Shown here: positions 46,226-53,914 of the stretch, in pieces
Layout: each line of letters begins with the position of its first letter
Numbering within the stretch: position 1 is the stretch's first letter
NCBI GenBank assembly: GCA_029960065.1
Contig: JASCOF010000001.1
Span: forward strand, 558,001-622,000
Direction of reading: 5' to 3'
DNA length: 64,000 bases
From: Flavobacteriaceae bacterium PS02336
GTDB lineage: Bacteria; Bacteroidota; Bacteroidia; Flavobacteriales; Flavobacteriaceae
Made by a program: the position numbers and the translations under genes
The notes under the pieces: generated by a model
Told to the model about the DNA's origin: nothing
The model's database searches: none
The model's input: only the letters and a program-made list of their open reading frames with translations

Positions 46226-47590
46226 ATGAATAAAAAACACCATTCCAACAATATACTTTCCAATTTAGGAATTGAAAGCCTAAACGAAATGCAAGAAATG
46301 GCACAAGATGCCATTTTGAACGAAAACAACGTTTTATTACTTTCTCCAACAGGATCTGGAAAAACATTAGCGTTTTTGCTTCCAGTTTTAGAATTGTTAC
46401 AGCCTGAAATTCTTTCTGTTCAATGTTTAATTTTGGTTCCATCTCGCGAGTTGGGATTGCAGATTGAGCAAGTTTGGAAGAAAATGGGAACGCAGTACAA
46501 AGTTAATATCTGCTACGGTGGACATTCAATTGATACCGAAATTAAAAACTTAAGCAATCCGCCGGCGGTTTTAATTGGAACGCCTGGAAGAATTGCTGAT
46601 CATATTGACAGAGACACTTTTAGAACCGATAAAATCCAGACTTTAATTTTAGATGAGTTTGATAAATCGCTTCAATTAGGGTTTCACGAACAGATGTCTT
46701 TTATTATCGGAAGATTAGCGAAAGTCAATAAAAGAGTTTTGGTTTCGGCGACTTCAGATATCGAAATTCCGAAATATACACGAGTTGTAAATCCGACAAT
46801 TTTAGATTTTATTCCAGAGGAAGAAGAAAAAGCAAATCTTTCTATGAAAATGGTGATTTCGCCAGCGAAAGATAAACTGCCAAGTTTGTTTCATTTGATT
46901 TGTTCGCTGAAATCAGAATCGGCTATTATTTTTTGTAACCATCGCGATGCTGCAGAACGTATCAGCGACACATTAAACGAAAAAGGCATCTATTCGGTTT
47001 ATTATCACGGTGGAATGGATCAGGAAGAACGTGAGCGTGCTTTGATTCAGTTTAGAAACGGAAGTGTTACGTATTTGGTTACAACAGATTTGGCGGCCAG
47101 AGGTTTGGATATTCCAGAAATGAAACATGTTATTCATTATCATCTGCCTTTAAAAGAAGATGAATTTACGCATCGTAACGGTCGTACCGCACGTATGCAG
47201 GCAACAGGAACGGCGTATATTATCATTCACGAAAGTGAAAAAAAATTAGATTACATTGATTATGAAATGAAGGTTTTGGATGTAGAAGGAAAAGTTTCGC
47301 TTCCAAATCCGCCTCAATTTCAAACTATTTATATAAGCGGCGGAAAGAAAACCAAGCTCAATAAATTTGATATTGTGGGTTTCTTTTCTCAAAAAGGAAA
47401 ACTAGAAAAAGACGATTTGGGATTAATTGAAGTAAAAGATTTTGTTTCGTTTGCTGCGGTAAAATTCAATAAAGTAAAAGAGCTGTTGAAAAATATCAAG
47501 GATGAAAAGATGAAAGGCAAGAAGTTTAAAATCGAAGTTGCCAGAAACGTAATCAAGAAAGAGGAAGAGGAAAAGAAAGGGAAATATTGA
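46226..47590 (+). CDS. DEAD-box RNA helicase (DEFD variant)
   Basis: The 454-residue protein has motif I SPTGSGKT (40-47), GTPGR, motif II as DEFD (143-146) instead of DEAD, SATS, ARGLD and HRNGRTAR. A basic C-terminal tail (about the last 70 residues) with an RNA-binding DbpA-like fold follows. It should remodel RNA or ribosomal assembly intermediates. I chose ATG 46226 because a promoter lies just ahead; the longer reading at 46163 is made of repeat sequence. Confidence 0.92.
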   Translation: MNKKHHSNNILSNLGIESLNEMQEMAQDAILNENNVLLLSPTGSGKTLAFLLPVLELLQPEILSVQCLILVPSRELGLQIEQVWKKMGTQYKVNICYGGHSIDTEIKNLSNPPAVLIGTPGRIADHIDRDTFRTDKIQTLILDEFDKSLQLGFHEQMSFIIGRLAKVNKRVLVSATSDIEIPKYTRVVNPTILDFIPEEEEKANLSMKMVISPAKDKLPSLFHLICSLKSESAIIFCNHRDAAERISDTLNEKGIYSVYYHGGMDQEERERALIQFRNGSVTYLVTTDLAARGLDIPEMKHVIHYHLPLKEDEFTHRNGRTARMQATGTAYIIIHESEKKLDYIDYEMKVLDVEGKVSLPNPPQFQTIYISGGKKTKLNKFDIVGFFSQKGKLEKDDLGLIEVKDFVSFAAVKFNKVKELLKNIKDEKMKGKKFKIEVARNVIKKEEEEKKGKY

Positions 47591-47808
47591 TTTTGGATAA
47601 CTATAGGAAAGACGCAAGAGACAAGATTTTAGATATCGGATTGGAATTTGGAATTGATTTTTAAGATTTATTTCGTTGTATTTCAGTGTTTTAAAATCGT
47701 TTAACTAAGTTTTACAATTTTATGTTAAAAAAATAATGATTTGATAGGTGTTTTTTCAATATTTCTATGTTTTTTTGCTACAGTAAAATTGTAAACCCCA
47801 AATTCATT

Positions 47809-48255
47809 ATGAAAAACATTATTACCATTGCAATTCTGTTCGTTAGCTTTGTATCTTTTGGACAAGTTAAGGTTCTAGAGACAGTTCCTGTTGAGAAATT
47901 AGGAAAAGTAAATAACAATTACATCCAAAAAATTGGAGATGAGTACACGGTGTATTATACTATTGTCCAAAATGATGAGGATTCTTCAAACCTAAGAAAA
48001 TTTTCATTCAAAAACATTGATAATGCTTACAATAATCTTTACAGCATTATCGTTGGAGGATTTACTGCGACGCCTTTGTACGATATCAAATTAGAATTAC
48101 CAAACAATTACATTTGGCTGCACTATACTTCAAATGTAGTTCCAGACAAAGCAACTGTACAATTTATGGTTTCTAGTAAAGAAAGAGATGCCGATACAAA
48201 TAACGTTTCTGAGCCATTCGTAAAAGATCAAATCAATAAATTATTCCAGAAATAA
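47809..48255 (+). CDS. Small secreted protein of unknown function
   Basis: The 148-residue protein starts MKNIITIAILFVSFVSFGQ, a signal peptide that sets the start at 47809. The remaining 129 residues are mixed alpha/beta with no motif I recognise. It is alone on its transcript and ends before a strong terminator. Confidence 0.75.
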   Translation: MKNIITIAILFVSFVSFGQVKVLETVPVEKLGKVNNNYIQKIGDEYTVYYTIVQNDEDSSNLRKFSFKNIDNAYNNLYSIIVGGFTATPLYDIKLELPNNYIWLHYTSNVVPDKATVQFMVSSKERDADTNNVSEPFVKDQINKLFQK

Positions 48256-48309
48256 TTTTCTTTGAGGTTCAAAAGGGACAAAGTTTTTAAGTCCTGATAT
48301 TTATATAAA

Positions 48310-48343
48310 AGAAAGCTGTTCTAATTCGAACAGCTTTTTTTTT
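48310..48343 (+). terminator. Terminator of the 47809-48255 gene
   Basis: AAAGCTGTTC and its complement form the stem, followed by TTTTTTTTT. Confidence 0.9.
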
Positions 48344-48370
48344 AGTCTCAGTCTCAGTCTCAGTTTTCAA
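48343..48370. repeat. CAGTCT tandem tract
   Basis: Four AGTCTC-type hexamers followed by AGTTTTCAAGT. Related TGAAAACTG tracts occur near 6697-6727 and 27307-27361. Confidence 0.7.
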
Positions 48371-48390
48371 GTCGATAAACTTTGTGTTTC

Positions 48391-48512
48391 ATTTTAACGC
48401 AAAGAACGCAGAGTATTTTTTATACTGCTTTTTAAAAGCGCAAAGTCCGCAAAGCTATGTGTGAATAAAACTTTGCGAACTTTGCGTAATCCTTGTGTGC
48501 TTTGCGGTTAAT
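48391..48512. repeat. Full AACGCAAAG palindromic repeat
   Basis: The left end ATTTTAACGCAAAGAACGC and right end GTGCTTTGCGGTTAAT are inverted, with an inner hairpin based on GCGCAAAG and CTTTGCG. Confidence 0.88.
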
Positions 48513-48540
48513 TACTGACAATCTAAATAAACTTAGTTTC

Positions 48541-48597
48541 TCAATACCTCAATACCTCAGTATCTCAGTATCTCAGTATCTCAGAACCTTAGCAGCT
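48541..48597. repeat. TCTCAGTA tandem tract
   Basis: Degenerate 8- to 9-base units (CTCAATAC, CTCAGTAT, CTCAGTAT, CTCAGAAC) run up to within two bases of the PhnA-like gene stop. They belong to the CTAAGGTTCTGAG family. Confidence 0.75.
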
Positions 48598-48598
48598 T

Positions 48599-49177
48599 TT
48601 AAATCTTCTTAACGTATTGTGTAATAATCACGATCTGCTGTCCATCTACTTTTCCTTCAATGTATTCAGCATTTTCGTGGTCTAGGCGAATGTTTCTCAC
48701 AGCGGTTCCTTGTTTCGCAACCATACTCGAACCTTTTACTTTAAGATCTTTAATTAAAACAACCGAATCTCCATGTTGTAGTACTACGCCGTTGCTGTCA
48801 CGATGAACGAGTTTGTTTTCATCATCTTCACCTTCTCCAGTTGCTTTTGCCCATTCAAGAATATCTTCTTCCAGATACATCATATCCAGCAATTCTTGAG
48901 GCCAGCCAGCACTGCGTAAACGGCTTAACATTCTCCACGCTACAACTTGTACAGGAATATTTTCGTTCCACATACTGTCGTTAAGGCATCTCCAGTGGTT
49001 TAAATCAACGTTGTCTGGATTTTCAATTTGGTCAATACAGGTGTTACAGGCAAATACAGCTTCATCAATTCCTCCTTTTTTAGTTGGAAGTACTTGATAA
49101 ACTTTTAAATTTTCTTCAGCGCCACAAAGCTCACATTTAGATCCGCTTCGTTTACTTAATTCTCTTTCGATGCTCAT
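48599..49177 (-). CDS. PhnA domain protein (YjdM family)
   Basis: The 192-residue protein has an N-terminal zinc-ribbon (CELCG, CNTC) and a C-terminal PhnA/YjdM domain with GDSVVLIKDLKVKGSS and KQGTAVRNIRL. Despite the name, the family's link to phosphonate use is weak. It is cytoplasmic and monocistronic here. Confidence 0.9.
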   Translation of the reverse strand: MSIERELSKRSGSKCELCGAEENLKVYQVLPTKKGGIDEAVFACNTCIDQIENPDNVDLNHWRCLNDSMWNENIPVQVVAWRMLSRLRSAGWPQELLDMMYLEEDILEWAKATGEGEDDENKLVHRDSNGVVLQHGDSVVLIKDLKVKGSSMVAKQGTAVRNIRLDHENAEYIEGKVDGQQIVIITQYVKKI

Positions 49178-49251
49178 TATTTGGTGTTTATTTTAAAAAT
49201 GGGAAATTACTTATAAATAGTAATTTTCTGCAAATTTATGTTTAAAGTATA

Positions 49252-49854
49252 TTAATGCCTAACAACTTCATAAATTTTATTTTCTTTGAAAAGTTTTTGC
49301 AGCTCTTTTTTAGCGATCGTCTGTTTTTCTGTATAATTTTTTTCGAGATCGATTTTGTCCGTTCCAGTTTTCTTATCCACTTCCATATTATTCAGCAGTA
49401 ATGTCAGACTGTCTTTTGAGATTTCAGTTAATTTCATAGTAGAGTAAAAACCATTTGAATTATCTGTTTTGTAGATGTCTCCAATTTTTGGACTGTCAAT
49501 AAAGGCAATATTGTCTTTTCCTCTTTGTGCTGAACTGTATATAGCATAAAGAAAAAGAGCACCTATAATAAAAACTCCAGAGTACATCCAGATCGGACTG
49601 CTGATTCTTCCAATAGAATAATGTATTTTTTGTTTAATAGGCTCTGAAAATTCTTTTTGTTCAAATGTTTTTTTGCAAGAATTGCATTCGGCAAAAGTTA
49701 ATTTTTTAATGGGAAAAAATGGTATCCAGTAGATATGTGCATACTTTTCGTATACGCTGTAATTCATTGAAACCGCGGTGTTGCAATTTGGACAATCCAC
49801 ATTGCTGATACGGTCATTTTTGATGTGTTTCGATTTGGTTCCGTAAAAAATCAT
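49252..49854 (-). CDS. Zinc-ribbon membrane protein, paralog of 50442-51092
   Basis: The 200-residue protein has CPNC (21-24) and CNSC (57-60), a zinc ribbon, then a membrane helix (about 91-109), then a soluble C-terminal domain with PKIGDIY and SNGFYSTMKL. I recognise no named family. It is 83 bases from coaD, with its own promoter (49881-49911). It shares the order of motifs with the 50442-51092 protein. Confidence 0.8.
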   Translation of the reverse strand: MIFYGTKSKHIKNDRISNVDCPNCNTAVSMNYSVYEKYAHIYWIPFFPIKKLTFAECNSCKKTFEQKEFSEPIKQKIHYSIGRISSPIWMYSGVFIIGALFLYAIYSSAQRGKDNIAFIDSPKIGDIYKTDNSNGFYSTMKLTEISKDSLTLLLNNMEVDKKTGTDKIDLEKNYTEKQTIAKKELQKLFKENKIYEVVRH

Positions 49855-49880
49855 TATTAAGTTTTTATTGGTTAATAAAA

Positions 49881-49911
49881 CAAAAGTAACGATTTAATTG
49901 AACGGCACAAA
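49881..49911 (-). promoter_or_regulatory. Promoter of the 49252-49854 gene
   Basis: TTTG (49911-49908), 19 bases, then TACTTTTG (49888-49881) on the minus strand, 26 bases before the ATG. The TTTG lies in the arm of the coaD terminator hairpin. Confidence 0.7.
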
Positions 49912-49927
49912 TAAAGTTATTTGTGCC
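49904..49927 (-). terminator. Hairpin after coaD
   Basis: GGCACAAATAA and TTATTTGTGCC form an 11-pair stem directly downstream of the coaD stop. The T run after it is weak. It may end coaD transcription before the next promoter. Confidence 0.65.
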
Positions 49928-49937
49928 TTGTATTTGT

Positions 49938-50396
49938 TTATTTTTTTATTCTGACAGCATCTGGAACCAGCATTTCGTATTCGCCTCCGTGGCGCAATAC
50001 ATCACGTACAATACTTGAGCTGATAAACGAAGTACTCGCTGCGGTTAATAAAAATACCGTTTCTATTTTCGAAAGTTTTCTGTTGGTGTGTGCAATGGCT
50101 TTTTCGAATTCGAAATCGGCTGGGTTGCGCAGACCTCTTAAAATGAAATTAGCTTTTAATTTTTTTGCCAAATCAATCGTTAATCCTTCATAAGTAATAA
50201 CGGAAACTTTTGGTTCGTTTTTGAAAGTTTCCTCGATAAAGCGTTTTCTTTCTTCTAATGAAAACATGTATTTTTTTTCGGCATTTACACCAATGGCAAT
50301 TATGATTTCATCAAACAAAGGAATTCCTCTTTTGATGATATCTTCGTGTCCTAAAGTAATTGGGTCAAATGATCCTGGAAATATGGCTTTTCGCAT
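49938..50396 (-). CDS. coaD: Phosphopantetheine adenylyltransferase
   Basis: This enzyme makes dephospho-CoA from 4'-phosphopantetheine and ATP. It has the nucleotidyltransferase TLGH motif (14-17, in GSFDPITLGHEDI) and ISSSIVRD near the C-terminus. At 152 residues it is typical. It sits between two paralogous zinc-ribbon genes on the same strand. Confidence 0.96.
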   Translation of the reverse strand: MRKAIFPGSFDPITLGHEDIIKRGIPLFDEIIIAIGVNAEKKYMFSLEERKRFIEETFKNEPKVSVITYEGLTIDLAKKLKANFILRGLRNPADFEFEKAIAHTNRKLSKIETVFLLTAASTSFISSSIVRDVLRHGGEYEMLVPDAVRIKK

Positions 50397-50403
50397 TTTT
50401 TTA

Positions 50404-50438
50404 AGTTTCTAAGGTTCTGAGATACTAAGATTCTAAGT
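50404..50438. repeat. CTAAGGTTCTGAG degenerate repeat
   Basis: AGTTTCTAAGGTTCTGAGAT then ACTAAGATTCTAAG; the clearest member of a family of 7- to 9-base degenerate units in gaps of this window. Confidence 0.75.
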
Positions 50439-50441
50439 TTT

Positions 50442-51092
50442 TTATTTTGTAATTGGAATTTTATATTCTGATTCTAAATCTAACGAATAATTTTTATGCC
50501 TGATTTTTATGATTTCTCCATTTTGATAAAGTTCTAATAATTGCCTTTTCGAATAAGAAACTTTTTTGTTGGAATAATTTTCAGTTTGATCTAAATCATC
50601 AACATCATATGGCATGTAAGCATCAAAATTATTGTATGTTGTATAAATACTGTCATTTGTTATTTTATCAATCTTAAATGTAGAATAATAACCGTTTGAA
50701 AATTTTAAATTATAAACATCTCCAATAGCTGGTTCATTAATTAAAACTTTGAGGCTATTTTTATTTTGAATATAATTATTTATACAATACACCAGAAATA
50801 AAAATAAAATTATAGTTCCCAAAAACATCCATATTGAACTTGTAAGCTTTTCATTTCTTAGTTTTTCTTGTCCTTCTATTGATAAATCGTCATAATTAAA
50901 CCTGTTTTTACAGGTCGTACATTCGATATTTACAGTTTTTCCAACAGGAAAAAGCGGAATTAATGTTATGTAAACATATCGTCTAAAAATACTGAAAATT
51001 AAAGTGTTTTCAATTTGACACTTCGGACATTTTTCATTTCTGATAAAACCGTTTTTTATATTCGAATCTTTTGTTCCAATTAGAAAAAGCAT
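50442..51092 (-). CDS. Zinc-ribbon membrane protein, paralog of 49252-49854
   Basis: The 216-residue protein has CPKC (22-25), CTTC (58-61), one membrane helix (about 86-106) and a C-terminal domain with PAIGDVY and SNGYYSTFKI. It matches the 49252-49854 protein in architecture and several conserved segments, but has diverged substantially. It is upstream of coaD in the same direction. Confidence 0.8.
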   Translation of the reverse strand: MLFLIGTKDSNIKNGFIRNEKCPKCQIENTLIFSIFRRYVYITLIPLFPVGKTVNIECTTCKNRFNYDDLSIEGQEKLRNEKLTSSIWMFLGTIILFLFLVYCINNYIQNKNSLKVLINEPAIGDVYNLKFSNGYYSTFKIDKITNDSIYTTYNNFDAYMPYDVDDLDQTENYSNKKVSYSKRQLLELYQNGEIIKIRHKNYSLDLESEYKIPITK

Positions 51093-51102
51093 AAGTTTTA
51101 GG

Positions 51103-51130
51103 AGTTTCTAAAGTTCTTAAATACTAAGAT
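51103..51130. repeat. CTAAGGTTCTGAG degenerate repeat
   Basis: AGTTTCTAAAGTTCTTAAAT then ACTAAGA, a member of the 50404-50438 family. Confidence 0.6.
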
Positions 51131-51176
51131 TTGTTTGTTTTGGAATTTGGAATTTTCTTTTTTGGAATTTAAATTT

Positions 51177-51869
51177 TCACGTTATTCTAAGAGTATTTAT
51201 CGCTTCGACCCATTCTTCTCTTTTACAGACATCACATTTTGCGGTTCCTTTTTTAACTTCTTGCGTATGTCCGCAGAAAGAACAGGCGTAGATTCCGTCA
51301 GTTGGAATAAATTTGCTTTTTGCATTAAATAAAGAGGGTAAAATTGGAAGACCATGTTTTACTTTTTCGTCTGGATAAAAGAAAACGCTTATTTCACCGC
51401 TGGTTTCTATAAAAGCATGCTGCACTTGACCTAAATGTTCAATTGATCTTATACGCAATTCTGCAAAAAATTCGTCTTGTGCCAGACTTTCTTTTTTGAA
51501 AGTAGAGATCGAAAATTTCCCGTCATTGATTAAACATTCGGTTTTTCCCTCTATGAATTCTTCAAATTTTTTACTTTTTCCTGTAAGCCGGGTAACCGAT
51601 CGGTATAAAATGATTATCGTAGTAAAAACTATCGCTGCTGGAACTATTCCGACATCTTCATAAAACATCGGATCACCGGCCGCAGAGCCTAACGCGATAA
51701 TAATTACGGTTTCGAAAATAGATAATTGTTTTACGCCTCGTTTACCAGCTAATTTTAAAGTTAACAACAAAATGGTAAACATTACCGTAGAACGAAATAT
51801 TACTTCTAGAATAAAAGTTTCTGGCAAGCTGTTAAAAAAAAGTCTATCCCATTCAAATATTTCTTTCAT
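51177..51869 (-). CDS. DUF421 membrane protein with C-terminal zinc ribbon
   Basis: The 230-residue protein has three N-terminal membrane segments, a DUF421 domain (KTECLINDGKFSIST), and an appended rubredoxin-like ribbon with CSFC and CDVC near residues 193-215. The other DUF421 protein of the window (10952-11473) has no ribbon. The ribbon may bind zinc or iron. The physiological role is unknown. Confidence 0.85.
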   Translation of the reverse strand: MKEIFEWDRLFFNSLPETFILEVIFRSTVMFTILLLTLKLAGKRGVKQLSIFETVIIIALGSAAGDPMFYEDVGIVPAAIVFTTIIILYRSVTRLTGKSKKFEEFIEGKTECLINDGKFSISTFKKESLAQDEFFAELRIRSIEHLGQVQHAFIETSGEISVFFYPDEKVKHGLPILPSLFNAKSKFIPTDGIYACSFCGHTQEVKKGTAKCDVCKREEWVEAINTLRIT

Positions 51870-51875
51870 TCTTTT

Positions 51876-51976
51876 AAAGTTTCTAAGGTTGTGAGATTCT
51901 AAGGTAGTAAGTTTTCTGTCTTAAAAAAAGAAAGGTGCTAAAATCTTAGAATCTTAGCACCTTGGTATCTTAGCAT
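51876..51976. repeat. CTAAGGTTCTGAG degenerate repeats, two tracts
   Basis: Two tracts occur (51876-51911 and 51938-51976), in opposite orientations, so the region between the DUF421 and ddl genes can fold on itself. Confidence 0.65.
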
Positions 51977-52948
51977 CTATTTTAAAGCTAACTCAATTGC
52001 ATTTGTAAATAAATCTTCAAGTGAAATTCCGGCTGCTTTTGCTTGCTGCGGAATTAAGCTTTCTGTTGTTAATCCTGGAATAGTGTTCATTTCCAGCATG
52101 TACGGTTCGTTGTCTACAATGATAAACTCACTTCTCGAGAAACCTTTCATTTTTAAAACTTCGTAAGCACGTTTGGCAGTTTCACCTACTTTTTGAGTCA
52201 GTTCGTCAGAGATTCTCGCTGGGGTGATTTCCTGCGATTTTCCTTCGTATTTTGCTTCATAATCAAAGAAATCATTGTCGGATACAATTTCAGTAATTGG
52301 CAGGACTTTAATTTCGCCTTGGTAGTTAATTACGCCGACAGAAACTTCTGTTCCGTCAAGAAAACTTTCGATGATGATTTCGTTGTCTTCTTTGTAGGCC
52401 ACTTCAATTGCGATTGGAAGTTCTGCTTCAGTTTTAACTTTAGAAATTCCGAAACTTGAACCTGCTTTGTTTGGTTTAACAAAACATGGAAGTCCCACTT
52501 TTTTAACGATTTCAGCTGTATTAATTGCGTCTCCTTTATTCAAGTAATAAGAAACAGCTGTTTTGATTCCGTATGGTTTTAAAACCGATAATAAATCTCT
52601 TTTATTAAAAGTTAATGCCGATTGGTAATAATCGCAAGAAGACTGCGGTAATCCGATTAATTCAAAATAAGCCTGCATTAATCCGTCTTCGCCTGGAGTT
52701 CCATGAATAGCATTGAAAACACAGTCAAATGTGATTTTTTCTCCGTTTACGGTTACAGAAAAGTCATTTCTATCGATTGGGAATTCGGCATCATTTTGGT
52801 CCACATAAACCCATTTTTCTTTAAAAATGTGAATTCGGAATCCGTTGTATTTTGTTTTATCAAGATATTGGTATACAACGTTTCCGCTGATCAGCGAAAT
52901 TTTGTATTCGCTTGAATATCCGCCCATGATGATGGCAATGTTTTTCAT
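51977..52948 (-). CDS. ddl: D-alanine--D-alanine ligase
   Basis: This ATP-grasp enzyme joins two D-alanines for peptidoglycan. MGGYSSEYKISLISG at the N-terminus, FVKPNKAGSSFGISKV, and LEMNTIPGLT near the C-terminus are family motifs. The length, 323 residues, is normal. It diverges from the PASTA-RluD pair. Confidence 0.96.
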   Translation of the reverse strand: MKNIAIIMGGYSSEYKISLISGNVVYQYLDKTKYNGFRIHIFKEKWVYVDQNDAEFPIDRNDFSVTVNGEKITFDCVFNAIHGTPGEDGLMQAYFELIGLPQSSCDYYQSALTFNKRDLLSVLKPYGIKTAVSYYLNKGDAINTAEIVKKVGLPCFVKPNKAGSSFGISKVKTEAELPIAIEVAYKEDNEIIIESFLDGTEVSVGVINYQGEIKVLPITEIVSDNDFFDYEAKYEGKSQEITPARISDELTQKVGETAKRAYEVLKMKGFSRSEFIIVDNEPYMLEMNTIPGLTTESLIPQQAKAAGISLEDLFTNAIELALK

Positions 52949-53076
52949 GTTTTGTTTCAGGTTTTAATTTGTTTCAAGTTTCAGGTTTTGTTACGATTGT
53001 GAAAACTGATTATTGAATCTTTTTATTGAGTATATAATTTTTAAATAAATAACGTTCTTATGAAACCGAGAGTTCT
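52949..53076. other. Intergenic region after ddl start
   Basis: Contains TTTCAGGTTTTAATTTGTTT and TTTCAAGTTTCAGG tracts (52959-52990) of the repeat seen at 4024-4062. No open frame of note. Confidence 0.5.
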
Positions 53077-53176
53077 AGCCCTGATAGAAGCGGCATCTCC
53101 CGATTTAGAAAAACAAGGCTTTTTAGCCGTAGTTTTTGTTTATCGGGAATACAGCGGATAGCAGGAAATAGCTCCT
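53077..53176 (+). ncRNA. Flavo-1-like structured RNA candidate
   Basis: A long structured element: CCTGATAGAAGC near 53080-53091 pairs with GCGGATAGCAGG near 53154-53165 around symmetrical GATAG internal loops, and TCCCGAT (about 53097-53103) with ATCGGGA (about 53142-53148) plus AAAAACAAGGC and its partner extend the stem. The GATAGAAGCGGCATC sequence matches my memory of the Flavo-1 RNA motif, a Bacteroidota RNA of unknown function often present in many copies. The strand is chosen by that resemblance. Confidence 0.6.
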
Positions 53177-53265
53177 AAAATTCGAAATGTTGAATTTTAA
53201 AATTCCAAATTCCAAAGTTCCTTTGTTTTAAACAAAATTATCATTTTTTTTGAAATGAAATACTT

Positions 53266-53273
53266 TATCTTTG
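53266..53273 (+). promoter_or_regulatory. -7 box ahead of the PASTA gene
   Basis: TATCTTTG is an exact TAnnTTTG match 21 bases before ATG 53294. It rules out the earlier ATG at 53255, which would lie inside the promoter. No clear -33 at the right spacing. Confidence 0.55.
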
Positions 53274-53293
53274 TCGCTATTAAAAATAAATTT

Positions 53294-53914
53294 ATGAGTT
53301 TACGTCAGTATTTAACAAGCCGAGTTTTTTTCTTGCAATTGCTTGCGGCCGCAGCTATTATCGCTGTTATTGGTTATTTATTTATGCATTGGTTGACCTT
53401 TACAACTGATCACGGACATGAAATTGCTGTTCCGAATTTGTCTAAATTGACTGAGGAGCAAGTAGAAAATAAATTGGATGAGCTGGATTTGGATTATGTC
53501 TTATTGGACAGCGTTGATTATAGAAGTGAATACCCAAAATATAGCGTTGTGGAGCAGGATCCACTGCCGGGAACAAAAGTTAAAGTTGGCAGAAAAATTT
53601 ATATTAAGATTAATGCATCTGGATTTTCATCTGTTAAAATTCCGGATCTAATCGAAAAAACGTATCGTGAGGCAGTACCAACCTTAAAAGCGTTAGGACT
53701 TGAGTTAGGAACGATTACGTATATTCCAAATCTTGGGAAAGATATGGTTTTGGAAATGCGTTTAAAAGGAAGAAACTTAAAAGTAGGAGACCGCGTTTTG
53801 AAAGCGTCTAAAATCGATTTGGTTTTAGGAGACGGAAAAGCAAGTTATGTAGATGAAAGCCAGGCAACAGATAGTACTGCAGCGCCTGTAGAAACCCCAA
53901 GCGATGAACAATAA
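53294..53914 (+). CDS. PASTA domain membrane protein
   Basis: The 206-residue protein has one membrane segment (about 12-33) and two PASTA-type domains (about 45-110 and 115-182) with VPNLSKLTEEQVENKL and IPDLIEKTYREAVPTL. PASTA domains often bind muropeptides, but this protein lacks a kinase. A Ser/Thr-rich tail follows. It overlaps rluD by 11 bases, so the two are probably co-translated. Its role in cell-wall sensing is an inference. Confidence 0.87.
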   Translation: MSLRQYLTSRVFFLQLLAAAAIIAVIGYLFMHWLTFTTDHGHEIAVPNLSKLTEEQVENKLDELDLDYVLLDSVDYRSEYPKYSVVEQDPLPGTKVKVGRKIYIKINASGFSSVKIPDLIEKTYREAVPTLKALGLELGTITYIPNLGKDMVLEMRLKGRNLKVGDRVLKASKIDLVLGDGKASYVDESQATDSTAAPVETPSDEQ

